Positions 1 to 7,491 of a stretch of 64,000 nucleotides of DNA are shown here, piece by piece. Made by a program: the position numbers and the translations under genes. Source of the stretch: Shimia_B sp039815465 (lineage in GTDB: Bacteria > Pseudomonadota > Alphaproteobacteria > Rhodobacterales > Rhodobacteraceae); contig JBCBZG010000013.1 in NCBI GenBank assembly GCA_039815465.1, forward strand, positions 1 to 64,000. The letters run 5' to 3'. Position 1 is the first letter of the stretch, and each line of letters opens with the position of its first letter. Under the pieces are notes generated by a model that saw only the letters and a list, made by a program, of their open reading frames with translations, was not told the origin of the DNA and did no database searches.

Positions 1-843
1 GATCGACCTTTGGTCCATCTGGACGATGGTTTCCGGAGCCGGAGGGCGGTAGCCCAGAGCACTATGTGGGCGTTTCGTGTTGTAGTGTTTCCTCCATTCT
101 TCGATCAGGATTTGGGCTTCGCGCAGACTGTAGAAGGTCTCGCCGTTCAAGAACTCGTCTCTGAACCTGGCATTGAAGCTTTCGCAATATCCGTTCTCCC
201 AAGGCGACCCTGGTTCAATGTAAGCAGTCTTTGCGCCGACAGCCTTGATCCAGTCCTGCACGGCTTGAGCAACGAACTCGGGGCCATTGTCGGATCGGAC
301 ATAGGACGGGATGCCTCGCAGGATGAACAAGTCACTCAGGGCATCAATCACATGGCCTGAGTTCAGCTTTCTATCGACGCGGATCGCCAAGCATTCTCGA
401 CTGTACTCATCGATGATGTTGAGCGTGCGGAACGCCTTTCGGTCGTCAGTCCTACAATGCACAAAGTCGTACGACCACGCATGATCCCGCCATTCTGGTC
501 GCAACCGAACGCACGATCCGTCATTCAGCCAGAGCCGCCCCTTTTTGGATTGTTTCATTGGCACTTTCAGCCCCTCTCGTCGCCACAGGCGTTCCACGCG
601 CTTGTCATTCACATGCCAACCAGCGTCTCTCAGTAGTGCCGCGATCCTACGATAGCCGTAGCGGCCGTACTGCCGGGTCGGTTCGATCATATCGGCCAAC
701 AATCGTTGTTCATCCGGACGACCTGCAGGTACTTTGCGCTGTGTGGACCGATGTTGTCTGAGAACCCGGCATGCCCGGCGCTCCGAGATGTTCAGCTCAG
801 CACGAACGCGATCAATACAGGCACGACGACGAGCGGGGCTCAG
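1..843 (-). CDS. IS3-family orfB, DDE integrase-type transposase (3' end beyond window)
   Basis: The -1 frame is open for 281 codons from the orfA junction to the window edge. It shows the HTH_21 region (YGRYGYRRIAALLRDAG), then the retroviral-type integrase core with the catalytic triad: Asp in WSYDFVHCRTDD, Asp in RSDNGPEF, Glu in PWENGYCESFNARFRDE, and the C-terminal YNTKRPHSALGYRPPAPE. Apart from the missing last codons it seems intact. It would normally be translated as an OrfAB fusion, which the orfA nonsense codon should block. Best match from memory is the IS407-like branch of IS3, not tested. Confidence 0.85.
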   Translation of the reverse strand, partial: MSPARRRACIDRVRAELNISERRACRVLRQHRSTQRKVPAGRPDEQRLLADMIEPTRQYGRYGYRRIAALLRDAGWHVNDKRVERLWRREGLKVPMKQSKKGRLWLNDGSCVRLRPEWRDHAWSYDFVHCRTDDRKAFRTLNIIDEYSRECLAIRVDRKLNSGHVIDALSDLFILRGIPSYVRSDNGPEFVAQAVQDWIKAVGAKTAYIEPGSPWENGYCESFNARFRDEFLNGETFYSLREAQILIEEWRKHYNTKRPHSALGYRPPAPETIVQMDQRSI

Positions 844-1118
844 AAGTTTCCCTTCGCAGCTTCCGCCAGGATCAGCTTATCCAGCGTTAAATCAGAAACG
901 GCTTTGCGCAATCGTTCGTTCTCTTTCTGAAGTCGCTTGAGTTCCTTCAGCTGGTCCGCGCCCATTCCGCCATACTTTTTCTTCCAGCGGTAATACGTCT
1001 GTTAAGTGACGCCAATCCGCCGGATTGCATCCAGACGCGGCATACCTTGCCCGGTCAGAACCTCAACCTGCCGCAACTTCGTGACAATCTCTTCGGGCTT
1101 GGGTCGCTTGTTTGCCAT
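840..1118 (-). pseudogene. IS3-family orfA (helix-turn-helix protein) with a premature stop
   Basis: This frame begins MANKRPKPEEIVTKLRQVEV and shows the N-terminal helix-turn-helix and the C-terminal leucine-zipper-like region (LKRLQKENERLRKAVSDL) usual for IS3 orfA proteins that bind the terminal repeats. Codon 39 (1004-1002) is TAA, where relatives carry a charged residue before QTYYRW, so the protein should stop at 38 residues. The rest stays open for 53 codons to the natural TGA at 842-840, which suggests a recent mutation. Start is ATG with a purine-rich GAGGAAG just upstream. Confidence 0.85.
846..852 (-). other. Programmed -1 frameshift heptamer joining orfA to orfB
   Basis: On the minus strand the end of orfA reads G GGA AAC in phase, a canonical X XXY YYZ slippery heptamer. 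A -1 slip moves ribosomes into the orfB frame (L-S-P-A-R-R), giving the OrfAB transposase. IS3 elements are known to use this mechanism. Whether a stimulatory stem-loop follows was not determined. Confidence 0.7.
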
Positions 1119-1173
1119 GGTCTTCCTCCGTTTTCCTAAACATAGCGAAGGACCACTTCAGTGGCGGAACTCC

Positions 1174-1473
1174 AACTACATGGGCGCAGCAGCGCTACTC
1201 ATCAGCCTTCCTAACGCAAAGCGGCCCCTTGGAGATCGAGGGTATGATGCGGGTTGGTTCAGAGATGCGTTGAAAAACAAGGGGAAAACGCCTTGCATCC
1301 CAAGGCGGAGGCAGCGCAAAGCTCCAGCCAAATACGACAAGCGCCGCTACAAAATCGAGATCATGTTTGGCAGGCTTAAAGGTTGGCGCCGCGTCGCGAC
1401 CAGATACGATAGATGCCCAACGGTCTTCCTATCAGCAATTACACTCGTCGCACTCGTCATCGATTGGCTATGA
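1174..1473 (+). pseudogene. IS5-family (IS427-like) transposase, C-terminal fragment
   Basis: A frame ending at 1473 matches only the C-terminal third of an IS5-family DDE transposase: LGDRGYDAGWF carries the second catalytic Asp, and IEIMFGRLKGWRRVATRYDR carries the catalytic Glu and the Y-(2)-R-(3)-E-like signature region. The usual RRNR between KRRYK and IEIMF is missing, an in-frame internal deletion. The N-terminal two thirds is absent and its place is taken by the adjacent IS3 end, so the IS3 element probably inserted into, or deleted, this element. A related remnant lies at 45.2-45.7 kb. Confidence 0.8.
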
Positions 1474-1588
1474 GCCCAGAGCCTAGAACCACCTCTCAGT
1501 CGGCCGGTGCGCGGAAATAGACAGACGGTCTCGACTGACGCTTGAAACAGGCGGGACACCGCACTGGCGGTACTCGGGTCTTCGGTCT

Positions 1589-2491
1589 CTATGCGACCCT
1601 TCGCAGGCTCTTGCGTGCTGCTTTTGAGAGAAAGTCTGAAAGAGACTTGACGCGTGTTGGCTGGCGTTTGTTTGGTGGAAACAGGAGCTGGAGCGGCGCT
1701 TGTGTTGGTTCGTAACCTTCAAACAAGCGGATCAGTTGGCCGGAGGCCAGTTCTTCGCCAATGTCGAACTCGGATTTCAGCGCTATGCCAGAACCAGCAA
1801 GGCACCACAGTTTCACTTGATGGCCGTCATTTGAAATCCGGTGGCCTTGTACGACCACTGTCTCTGACATCGGGCCAAGTCCAAAGGTCCAGTGATTGTC
1901 GAGCATGTCACCATATCGCATGAGAAGACATTTGTGGTGAACTAGGTCCGATGGTCGATCCGGCTGACCGTGTTCTGACAAGTATTCCGGGGTGGCGCAG
2001 ACGATGCGGATGCCATCGCTCAGCCGCTTTACGCGCAGGGAGCTGTCAGCCACCACTCCGTGCCTGAGCGCGATATCAAAGCCCTCGCCGACGATATCGA
2101 TCGGCCGGTCAGAAAGGTCGAGTTCCAATTGCACCTGTGGGTGCAGGGTCTGAAAGTCGCCAAGCGCGCCCGCTAGCCATGATCGCCCGATGTCACTGGG
2201 TGCGCTGACGCGGATCAGGCCCGACAATGTCTCAACCCCGTGTTTGATCTTAGCCTCAAGCGCGATGCTGTCCTCTAGCAGAGGTTCGATGCCGTCTAAC
2301 AATGTGCGGCCGGCGTCAGTCAGGCTGATCGAGCGTGTGGTCCGATTGAGCAAGGCCACTTCAAACCGCTCCTCAAGCGCGGCGAGGCGCTCGGAGACGG
2401 TCGTGGTCGACAGGCCGGTTTCCCGTGCCGCTGCGGCCATGCTGCCCAGTTCAACAATACGCTGAAAGAGGCGGAGATGTTCCAGGTTCAT
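1589..2491 (-). CDS. LysR-family transcriptional regulator
   Basis: A 300-residue protein of normal LysR length. The N-terminal winged helix-turn-helix (residues about 1-60: LEHLRLFQRIVELGSMAAAA, then STTTVSERLAALEE) is followed by the periplasmic-binding-fold effector domain (about 90-295). It sits divergent from the antibiotic-biosynthesis-monooxygenase gene at 2589 with about 100 bp between, the usual arrangement for a LysR and its target, so it may control the 2.6-6.4 kb gene run. The sequence most resembles the CrgA/DsdC-like LysR branch with LSDRPIDIVGEGFDIALR. The effector cannot be told. Confidence 0.93.
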   Translation of the reverse strand: MNLEHLRLFQRIVELGSMAAAARETGLSTTTVSERLAALEERFEVALLNRTTRSISLTDAGRTLLDGIEPLLEDSIALEAKIKHGVETLSGLIRVSAPSDIGRSWLAGALGDFQTLHPQVQLELDLSDRPIDIVGEGFDIALRHGVVADSSLRVKRLSDGIRIVCATPEYLSEHGQPDRPSDLVHHKCLLMRYGDMLDNHWTFGLGPMSETVVVQGHRISNDGHQVKLWCLAGSGIALKSEFDIGEELASGQLIRLFEGYEPTQAPLQLLFPPNKRQPTRVKSLSDFLSKAARKSLRRVA

Positions 2492-2588
2492 TGTACGGAT
2501 TTACCGGATTAATACTTTGCCAAGCTTCTCTTTATCCGGCCTTCAGCGGTTCGTAAATCTGACGCATCACTCAAACACGGAGGCCAAC

Positions 2589-2879
2589 ATGGCAAAGCTC
2601 ACCATCACCGGGAACGTCCTTGTCAAAGACGGACACATCGACACCGTCAAAGCAGAACTCGAAAAGCTGATCCCGATCACGGAAGCTGAGGACGGGTGCA
2701 TTCAGTATGACCTTCACCAGGACAACGAGAACCCCAACTACTTTATGTTCTACGAAAACTGGGAAAGCCGCGAACTGTGGCAGACGCATATGCAGAACGA
2801 CCACCTGAAAGCCTATATGGCCGCGACAGATGGCATGGTCGAAAAGTTCTGGATTCACGAGATGACGCACATCGCCTAA
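2589..2879 (+). CDS. Antibiotic biosynthesis monooxygenase (ABM) domain protein, quinol monooxygenase-like
   Basis: A 96-residue protein with the compact ferredoxin-like fold sequence of the ABM family (PF03992): ITGNVLVKDGHIDTVKAELE at the N-terminus, GCIQYDLHQDNENPNYFMFY in the middle and ENWESRELWQTHMQNDHLKA near the end. Family members such as YgiN are cofactor-free oxygenases acting on quinols or polyketides; many are uncharacterised. The start chosen is the ATG at 2589, preceded by CGGAGG, rather than the 24-codon-longer upstream start. It is the first gene of a co-directional run to 6446. Confidence 0.88.
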   Translation: MAKLTITGNVLVKDGHIDTVKAELEKLIPITEAEDGCIQYDLHQDNENPNYFMFYENWESRELWQTHMQNDHLKAYMAATDGMVEKFWIHEMTHIA

Positions 2880-2999
2880 CGGCGCCGGTAGCACGGCGCG
2901 TCGTGCAGCGGTGAGCAATCGGCTGCCGCGTCGTTTACGCCCATGCCGCTTTCGCGCCTTGCGAAGGCGGCACATCATTTTCAATCATTGGAGATACGC

Positions 3000-4061
3000 A
3001 TGAGTACCCCATCAAACTGGCCCATCGAAGCAGAGCTTTTCGCCGAGCTGCCTGAGTCGGTGGGTAACATCACGTTCACTCCTGCCGGGGATGTCATATA
3101 CAGCCATCACCCCTTTTTTGCTCCCGACACGCGTGTCGCGCGGTTGAACGCGGACCGGCAAAGCTACACGCCGTTCCCGAACCGCGACTGGAACACGCCC
3201 CAGGACGACACCGACCTATACCTCGACTCCGTCCTCGGGCTGCGGTGTGATGGCGCCGGGGTCGTGTGGATGATGGATATGGGCCTGCGCACCGGCGCGG
3301 TGCCGAAGCTGGTTGGCTGGAATACGAATACAGACAGTCTTGAGCGAATTTACTATGTGCCGCCCCCTGCCACGCTTCCATCATCGCAGCACAATGACTT
3401 TACGATTGATGAGAAACGCGGCCAGATCATCATCGCCGATGAGGGCGTTGGCGGGGATGGGGACGGCACGCCTGCTGCCCTTGTCGTGATCGATATGAAA
3501 ACGGGTGCCACACGGCGCGTGTTGCAGGGCCACGAAAGCTGCTTGCCCGAAGACGTCAGTATCGTGGTTCAAGGCCGCGAGCTGACCGTTGGAAATGGTG
3601 CGCCGCTCAGGATCGGCGCTGATGGGATTGTGGCCGATCTCGACTTCGAGTGGCTGTATTTTGGCCCCCTGTCGGGTGGTTGGATTTATCGTGTGCGCCT
3701 TGATGACATTGCGGATGTGTCGTTGAGCCAGCGCGAGCTCGGGGACCGGGTCGAAAGATATGCCGAGAAGCCGAACAACGGCGGATTGGGCATAGACCGC
3801 GACGGTAACCTCTATCTAACCGCCGTTGAAACAACTGCCGTGGGCGTTATCCCCTCCGACACTCGCACATACGCGGAATATGCGGCCCATGATGACCTCA
3901 TCTGGCCAGATGGTGTGAGCTACTCGACCGATGGCTACATGTATGTTTCTGCCGCGCAGGTGTCGGAGGCTGAGGGTTTCAACAAGGGCCAGGCGCTGAA
4001 CAAACCCCCATACCGCATTTTCCGCTTCCGCCCGATTGCTTCGGGCCGGTTGGGCTACTGA
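3000..4061 (+). CDS. Major royal jelly (MRJP/yellow)-family beta-propeller protein, cytoplasmic
   Basis: A 353-residue beta-propeller of the MRJP/SMP-30-like superfamily. Visible repeats include LDSVLGLRCDGAGVVWMMDMG, then HNDFTIDEKRGQIIIADEG, IVVQGRELTVGNGAP, LDFEWLYFGPLSGGWIYRV and NNGGLGIDRDGNLYLTAVET. Bacterial members are uncharacterised; related folds include lactonases and dopachrome-converting proteins. There is no signal peptide from the ATG at 3000 (GGAGATACGC upstream). A second family member at 15288-16397 is clearly exported, so the window holds a cytoplasmic and a periplasmic version. It probably shares a transcript with the flanking dehydrogenase (19 bp). Confidence 0.82.
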   Translation: MSTPSNWPIEAELFAELPESVGNITFTPAGDVIYSHHPFFAPDTRVARLNADRQSYTPFPNRDWNTPQDDTDLYLDSVLGLRCDGAGVVWMMDMGLRTGAVPKLVGWNTNTDSLERIYYVPPPATLPSSQHNDFTIDEKRGQIIIADEGVGGDGDGTPAALVVIDMKTGATRRVLQGHESCLPEDVSIVVQGRELTVGNGAPLRIGADGIVADLDFEWLYFGPLSGGWIYRVRLDDIADVSLSQRELGDRVERYAEKPNNGGLGIDRDGNLYLTAVETTAVGVIPSDTRTYAEYAAHDDLIWPDGVSYSTDGYMYVSAAQVSEAEGFNKGQALNKPPYRIFRFRPIASGRLGY

Positions 4062-4079
4062 GATACAAGGGAGATACAG

Positions 4080-5093
4080 ATGAAAGCCGTGGGACTGACC
4101 CATTATCGCCAGATCGGCGACACCGATGTCTTCGTCGATGTGGACCTGCCAAAGCCTGTGCCTGAGGGGCAGGATGTGTTGGTGGCGATCAAGGCCGTGT
4201 CGATCAACCCTGTAGACACTAAAGTCCGCAAGGGCGGCGGGGATAAGGTTGAAACCCCGCCACGCGTTCTAGGCTGGGATGCGAGCGGTGTTGTGGAGGC
4301 CGTGGGCCCGGACGTGACCCTCTTTCAGCCCGGCGACGCGGTTTTCTACGCAGGCGACATCACCCGGTCCGGCTCCAACGCGGAATTTCAGTTGGTTGAC
4401 CAGCGCATCGTTGGCCGAAAACCCACGACGCTGAGCTTTGCGGAGGCTGCGGCACTGCCGCTGACGACGCTGACGGCCTACGAGTCTTTCTTTGACCGCC
4501 TGGGCATTGACCGGGATGGCGGCAACGCTGGGGACAGCGTGCTGATCATTGGCGCCGGTGGGGGTGTTGGGTCTATCGGGATCCAGCTTGCCAAAGCCGC
4601 CGGGCTGACGGTGATTGCAACTGCTTCGCGGCCAGAGACCACGGCCTGGGTGACCGAGCTCGGCGCTGATTTCGTCGTCAGCCACCGCGAGGATATGGTG
4701 GCGCAGGTGCGCGATCTCGGCATGCAGTTCGTCGATCACGTCGCGATCTTTAACGATATGCGCCACTGGGACACCGCGGTGGAGCTGATCCGGCCCCAAG
4801 GGGGTATCGTCACGATTGATGACACCCACCTGCCGATGCCGATGGCGGGCATGAAGTCCAAGGCCGCCGCGCTGCATTGGGAGTTCATGTTTGCGCGTGC
4901 GATGCACCAAACGCCGGACATGATCGAACAGCACAAGCTGCTGTCTTACGTTGCCGCTGAAATTGACGCGGGCCGCATCCGCACGACGCTCGACACCGTG
5001 CTGAGCCCGATCAACGCCGAGACCATGACCAAGGCCCACGCGATGATCGAAACTGGCACGGCCAAGGGCAAGGTCGTCGTTGAAGGCTTCTAG
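4080..5093 (+). CDS. Zinc-type alcohol dehydrogenase-like protein (MDR, quinone oxidoreductase branch)
   Basis: A 337-residue medium-chain dehydrogenase/reductase. The GroES-like N-terminal domain has SINPVDTKVRKGG and LGWDASGVVEAVGPDV. The Rossmann domain has the NADPH-binding VLIIGAGGGVGSIGIQLAK (about residues 154-172). The structural-zinc Cys cluster and catalytic Cys/His zinc ligands of true alcohol dehydrogenases are not seen, so this is the zinc-independent branch that reduces quinones or enones. Start is ATG after AAGGGAGATACAG. It sits between the MRJP gene and a VOC protein in a probable operon. Confidence 0.9.
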   Translation: MKAVGLTHYRQIGDTDVFVDVDLPKPVPEGQDVLVAIKAVSINPVDTKVRKGGGDKVETPPRVLGWDASGVVEAVGPDVTLFQPGDAVFYAGDITRSGSNAEFQLVDQRIVGRKPTTLSFAEAAALPLTTLTAYESFFDRLGIDRDGGNAGDSVLIIGAGGGVGSIGIQLAKAAGLTVIATASRPETTAWVTELGADFVVSHREDMVAQVRDLGMQFVDHVAIFNDMRHWDTAVELIRPQGGIVTIDDTHLPMPMAGMKSKAAALHWEFMFARAMHQTPDMIEQHKLLSYVAAEIDAGRIRTTLDTVLSPINAETMTKAHAMIETGTAKGKVVVEGF

Positions 5094-5119
5094 GGCTCGC
5101 CTCGGGCATAAGGTGACAT

Positions 5120-5500
5120 ATGCAGATTACCCATCTTGATCATGTGAATGTCCGCACGCCGCAGCTGGCGACCATGGTGGCGTGGTATCGCGACGTTCTG
5201 GGCATGACAGCTGGCGCGCGCCCCGCCTTCCCGTTTCCGGGCGCGTGGATGTATGGCGGCGGGACCGTGATGGTCCATTTGGTGGGCATTGAGGATCAAG
5301 TCGCCACAGGGTCCGAGGTGAGCCTAAAGCTCGAACATTTTGCATTTCGCGCCACGGGTGCGGCTGCGTTTGAGCAAAGGCTGAAATCGGCGGGCGAGCG
5401 CTACCGCCGCATCGATCTTGCCGCCATCAACACGGCGGCTTTCAATGTCTGGGACCCGGACGGCAACCACATTCACGTAGACTTCCCGCTGGATGAGTGA
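5120..5500 (+). CDS. VOC-family (glyoxalase/bleomycin resistance/dioxygenase) protein
   Basis: A 126-residue protein with one vicinal-oxygen-chelate domain: MQITHLDHVNVRT at the start, the W-Y-R-D-V-L-G-M strand-helix signature, LEHFAFRATG and FNVWDPDGNHIHVDF at the end. The His in LDHVNV, the His in LEHFAF and the region around NHIHVDF provide candidate metal ligands. Substrate cannot be predicted. Its last 8 bp overlap the start of the luciferase-like monooxygenase, so the two are translationally coupled. Confidence 0.88.
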   Translation: MQITHLDHVNVRTPQLATMVAWYRDVLGMTAGARPAFPFPGAWMYGGGTVMVHLVGIEDQVATGSEVSLKLEHFAFRATGAAAFEQRLKSAGERYRRIDLAAINTAAFNVWDPDGNHIHVDFPLDE

Positions 5501-6446
5501 GCTGTTTGGTCCAGGCTACCACCGGATGTTCCGCGAGGGGCACCTGACATTGGGGATCAACTTCCCAATCGAGGCCTACCCGCACAATCCGGTGCCGCAA
5601 ATGCGCAACCAAGTTGAGCTGGCGCAACGGGCGCAGGACGCCAAAGTTGCCGCGCTTTGGACCCGGGACGTGCCGTTGCTGGACCCGACCTTTGGCGATG
5701 CGGGGCAGACCTATGACCCTTGGGCGTGGCTGGGCTATATCGCGGCCAAAACCGAACAGATTGCGCTCGCCACCGGGGCAATCATCTTGCCGCTGCGCCA
5801 GAAGGTAGACCTGGCTAAGGCGGCGGCCTCCGTCGATCAGCTCTCAGACGGGCGCTTGGTCCTTGGGACGGCCTCCGGCGACCGGCCTGTTGAATACAAG
5901 GTCTACGAGGTGGACTACCAGGCGCGGGGCGATGCGTTTGCGTCGACCTTTGGGTTCATCCGCTCGGCCACACAGGCGCCCCCCGGGTGGAACATGCAAG
6001 AGGCGGGCCTGTCCGGGCGCCTGCACGTCATCCCCAAGGCGCAGGCCGGTCGCATTCCCATGCTGGTCACTGGGCGCAGCCGCCAGACGCTGGACTGGGT
6101 CGCGGAACATGCCGATGGCTGGCTGATGTACCCGCAACCGATCCCCGCACAAACGCAGGTCCTGGCCGCCTGGCGCGCAGCGTTGGAGGCGGCTGAGCAG
6201 CCTTGGAAGCCCTTTGCGCAGTCGCTTTACATCGACCTCGTGGAAGACCCCGCCACACATCCGACGCCCATCCATCTGGGCTACCGGCTTGGCCGGGAGG
6301 CGCTTTTGAGCCATCTCAGGGCATCCCGGGACATCGGCGTGAACCACATCACGCTGAACTTGCGGTTTTCGTCACGGGCGGTCGGCGCGGTGATGGACGA
6401 GCTGGCCCAACATATCCTGCCAGAGTTCCCGGCGCCCCACGGCTAG
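5493..6446 (+). CDS. Luciferase-like flavin-dependent monooxygenase (LLM class)
   Basis: A 317-residue TIM-barrel protein of the bacterial-luciferase/F420-FMN oxidoreductase family. Motifs: LGINFPIEAY at the N-terminus, VAALWTRDVPLLDP, DPWAWLGYIAAKTEQIALAT, VDQLSDGRLVLGTASGDRPVEY, IPMLVTGRSRQTLDWVAEH and the C-terminal GVNHITLNLRFSSR. It resembles the TIGR03571 subfamily of unknown substrate. Start codon overlaps the end of the VOC gene. Together with the ABM, MRJP and MDR genes it makes a small oxidative gene set; no dedicated flavin reductase is seen nearby. Confidence 0.88.
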   Translation: MSELFGPGYHRMFREGHLTLGINFPIEAYPHNPVPQMRNQVELAQRAQDAKVAALWTRDVPLLDPTFGDAGQTYDPWAWLGYIAAKTEQIALATGAIILPLRQKVDLAKAAASVDQLSDGRLVLGTASGDRPVEYKVYEVDYQARGDAFASTFGFIRSATQAPPGWNMQEAGLSGRLHVIPKAQAGRIPMLVTGRSRQTLDWVAEHADGWLMYPQPIPAQTQVLAAWRAALEAAEQPWKPFAQSLYIDLVEDPATHPTPIHLGYRLGREALLSHLRASRDIGVNHITLNLRFSSRAVGAVMDELAQHILPEFPAPHG

Positions 6447-6460
6447 ATCGCTGTTGTGAT

Positions 6461-6844
6461 CTAAGAAGATCCGCCCGCCCGCCGCGAAAGAAGCAACACC
6501 GTGAGAGCGACAACAGACGGCACGAGTTGCGGCAGCCCAGACGCCACAGCCAGGGTCACGGCTGCCGCGACACCGGCCACCGCGACAAAAAGCAGAAAAC
6601 ACACCGCATTGTTGAACTGCCATTTCTCGTCTTTGATAAAGAGCGACCAGGTCAACCCAGCACCCAGAAACGCGTTATAGACCCCTTGGTTGGCGGCCAA
6701 TTCTACGGTTTGCGCAAAAAGCTCTTGCGGAAACATATCGAACACGACCGGCCCGCGTGTGGTCCATGCAAAGATTTCGAACCAGGCGATGTAGAAGTGG
6801 AGCGCTGCGATCAAAGCGATCAGGGCGAGGGCAATCTTTTTCAT
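6461..6844 (-). CDS. DUF1304 family membrane protein
   Basis: A 127-residue protein with four hydrophobic segments (about residues 5-25, 50-70, 78-98 and 102-120). The first holds LHFYIAWFEIFAWTT and the second NQGVYNAFLGAGLTWS, both recognisable from the DUF1304 family (PF06993) of small inner-membrane proteins with no known function. It lies convergent to the luciferase-like gene with 14 bp between stops. Start ATG is near 6844. Confidence 0.85.
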   Translation of the reverse strand: MKKIALALIALIAALHFYIAWFEIFAWTTRGPVVFDMFPQELFAQTVELAANQGVYNAFLGAGLTWSLFIKDEKWQFNNAVCFLLFVAVAGVAAAVTLAVASGLPQLVPSVVALTVLLLSRRAGGSS

Positions 6845-6927
6845 GTTCCATCCACTTTGGTAACGTCTATTTGGCCGCAGGCAGGAGTGGGGACGATGGG
6901 GTGTCCCGGCCCAAATAACAATGCCGC

Positions 6928-7380
6928 TTAGAAAAGCCGCGTTGCCTGGTCCTTGACCCGACGGATCGGAATGGAGGATTCCAGCGAGGCCACGCCCGGC
7001 AGTTTGGTTAGGCGTCCGGTCAAAAACGCCTCGAACTCATCAAGGTCGCGCACCGCGACGCGCAGCAAGTAGTCAAAGCTGCCCGTCATGAGCCAACAAT
7101 CGACCACTTCGGGAAACAGCCTGACCTCTGTTTCGAAGGATTTGAGGCGGTCATCGACCTGTCGATCTAATCGGACAGAGACAAAGACACTAAAACCAAA
7201 CCCCATCCGGCCCTCGTCAATTCGCGCGGAATAGCCGGTGATGATGCCGTCTGCCTCCAGCCGTTTGATGCGGCGGGCGCAGGGGGTTGGGGACAGGCCG
7301 ACCTTTTCGCTGAGCTCCAGATGCGTCAGGCGCGCCTCAGCGTGCAAAGCGCTGAGAATTTTGCGGTCGATATCATCCAT
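6928..7380 (-). CDS. Lrp/AsnC-family transcriptional regulator
   Basis: A 150-residue protein of standard family length. N-terminal helix-turn-helix (MDDIDRKILSALHAEARLTH, then LSEKVGLSPTPCARRIKRLE) and C-terminal RAM/ligand domain (VSVRLDRQVDDRLKSFE, then VDCWLMTGSFDYLLRVAVRD). It is transcribed divergently from the E1-like gene, start codons 111 bp apart, and most likely controls it. In Pseudomonas putida an Lrp-type regulator (MdeR) controls a homodimeric 2-oxoacid dehydrogenase E1 (MdeB); the analogy is suggestive only. Confidence 0.93.
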   Translation of the reverse strand: MDDIDRKILSALHAEARLTHLELSEKVGLSPTPCARRIKRLEADGIITGYSARIDEGRMGFGFSVFVSVRLDRQVDDRLKSFETEVRLFPEVVDCWLMTGSFDYLLRVAVRDLDEFEAFLTGRLTKLPGVASLESSIPIRRVKDQATRLF

Positions 7381-7491
7381 TGGCGCAATTCACTCTCATT
7401 TCAAAGTTTCGTGGTGAAATACGGCGCAAGTCGGGGTCAAGCAACCGAACATTGCTGCAAAACCTCGCTACCTTGGTGGTAGTCCGCGTGG

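Larger units (their letters stand above)
1..1160 (-). mobile_element. IS3-family insertion sequence, cut by the window edge
   Basis: Two overlapping minus-strand reading frames have the orfA/orfB layout of IS3-family elements: a short helix-turn-helix orfA and a DDE integrase orfB in the -1 frame. The upstream terminus is probably near 1153-1160, where the minus strand reads TGAAGTGG just before IS5-derived sequence begins; I could not confirm it because the other end lies outside the window. orfA has an in-frame stop, so this copy is probably not autonomous. Confidence 0.85.

Noticed and set aside
4269..5039. 256-codon minus-strand frame opposite the MDR gene
   Set aside because: Shadow of the dehydrogenase; composition rich in His/Arg as expected of antisense GC-rich frames.
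6203..6931. 242-codon plus-strand frame over the end of the luciferase-like gene and DUF1304
   Set aside because: Overlaps two supported genes in other frames and resembles no family.
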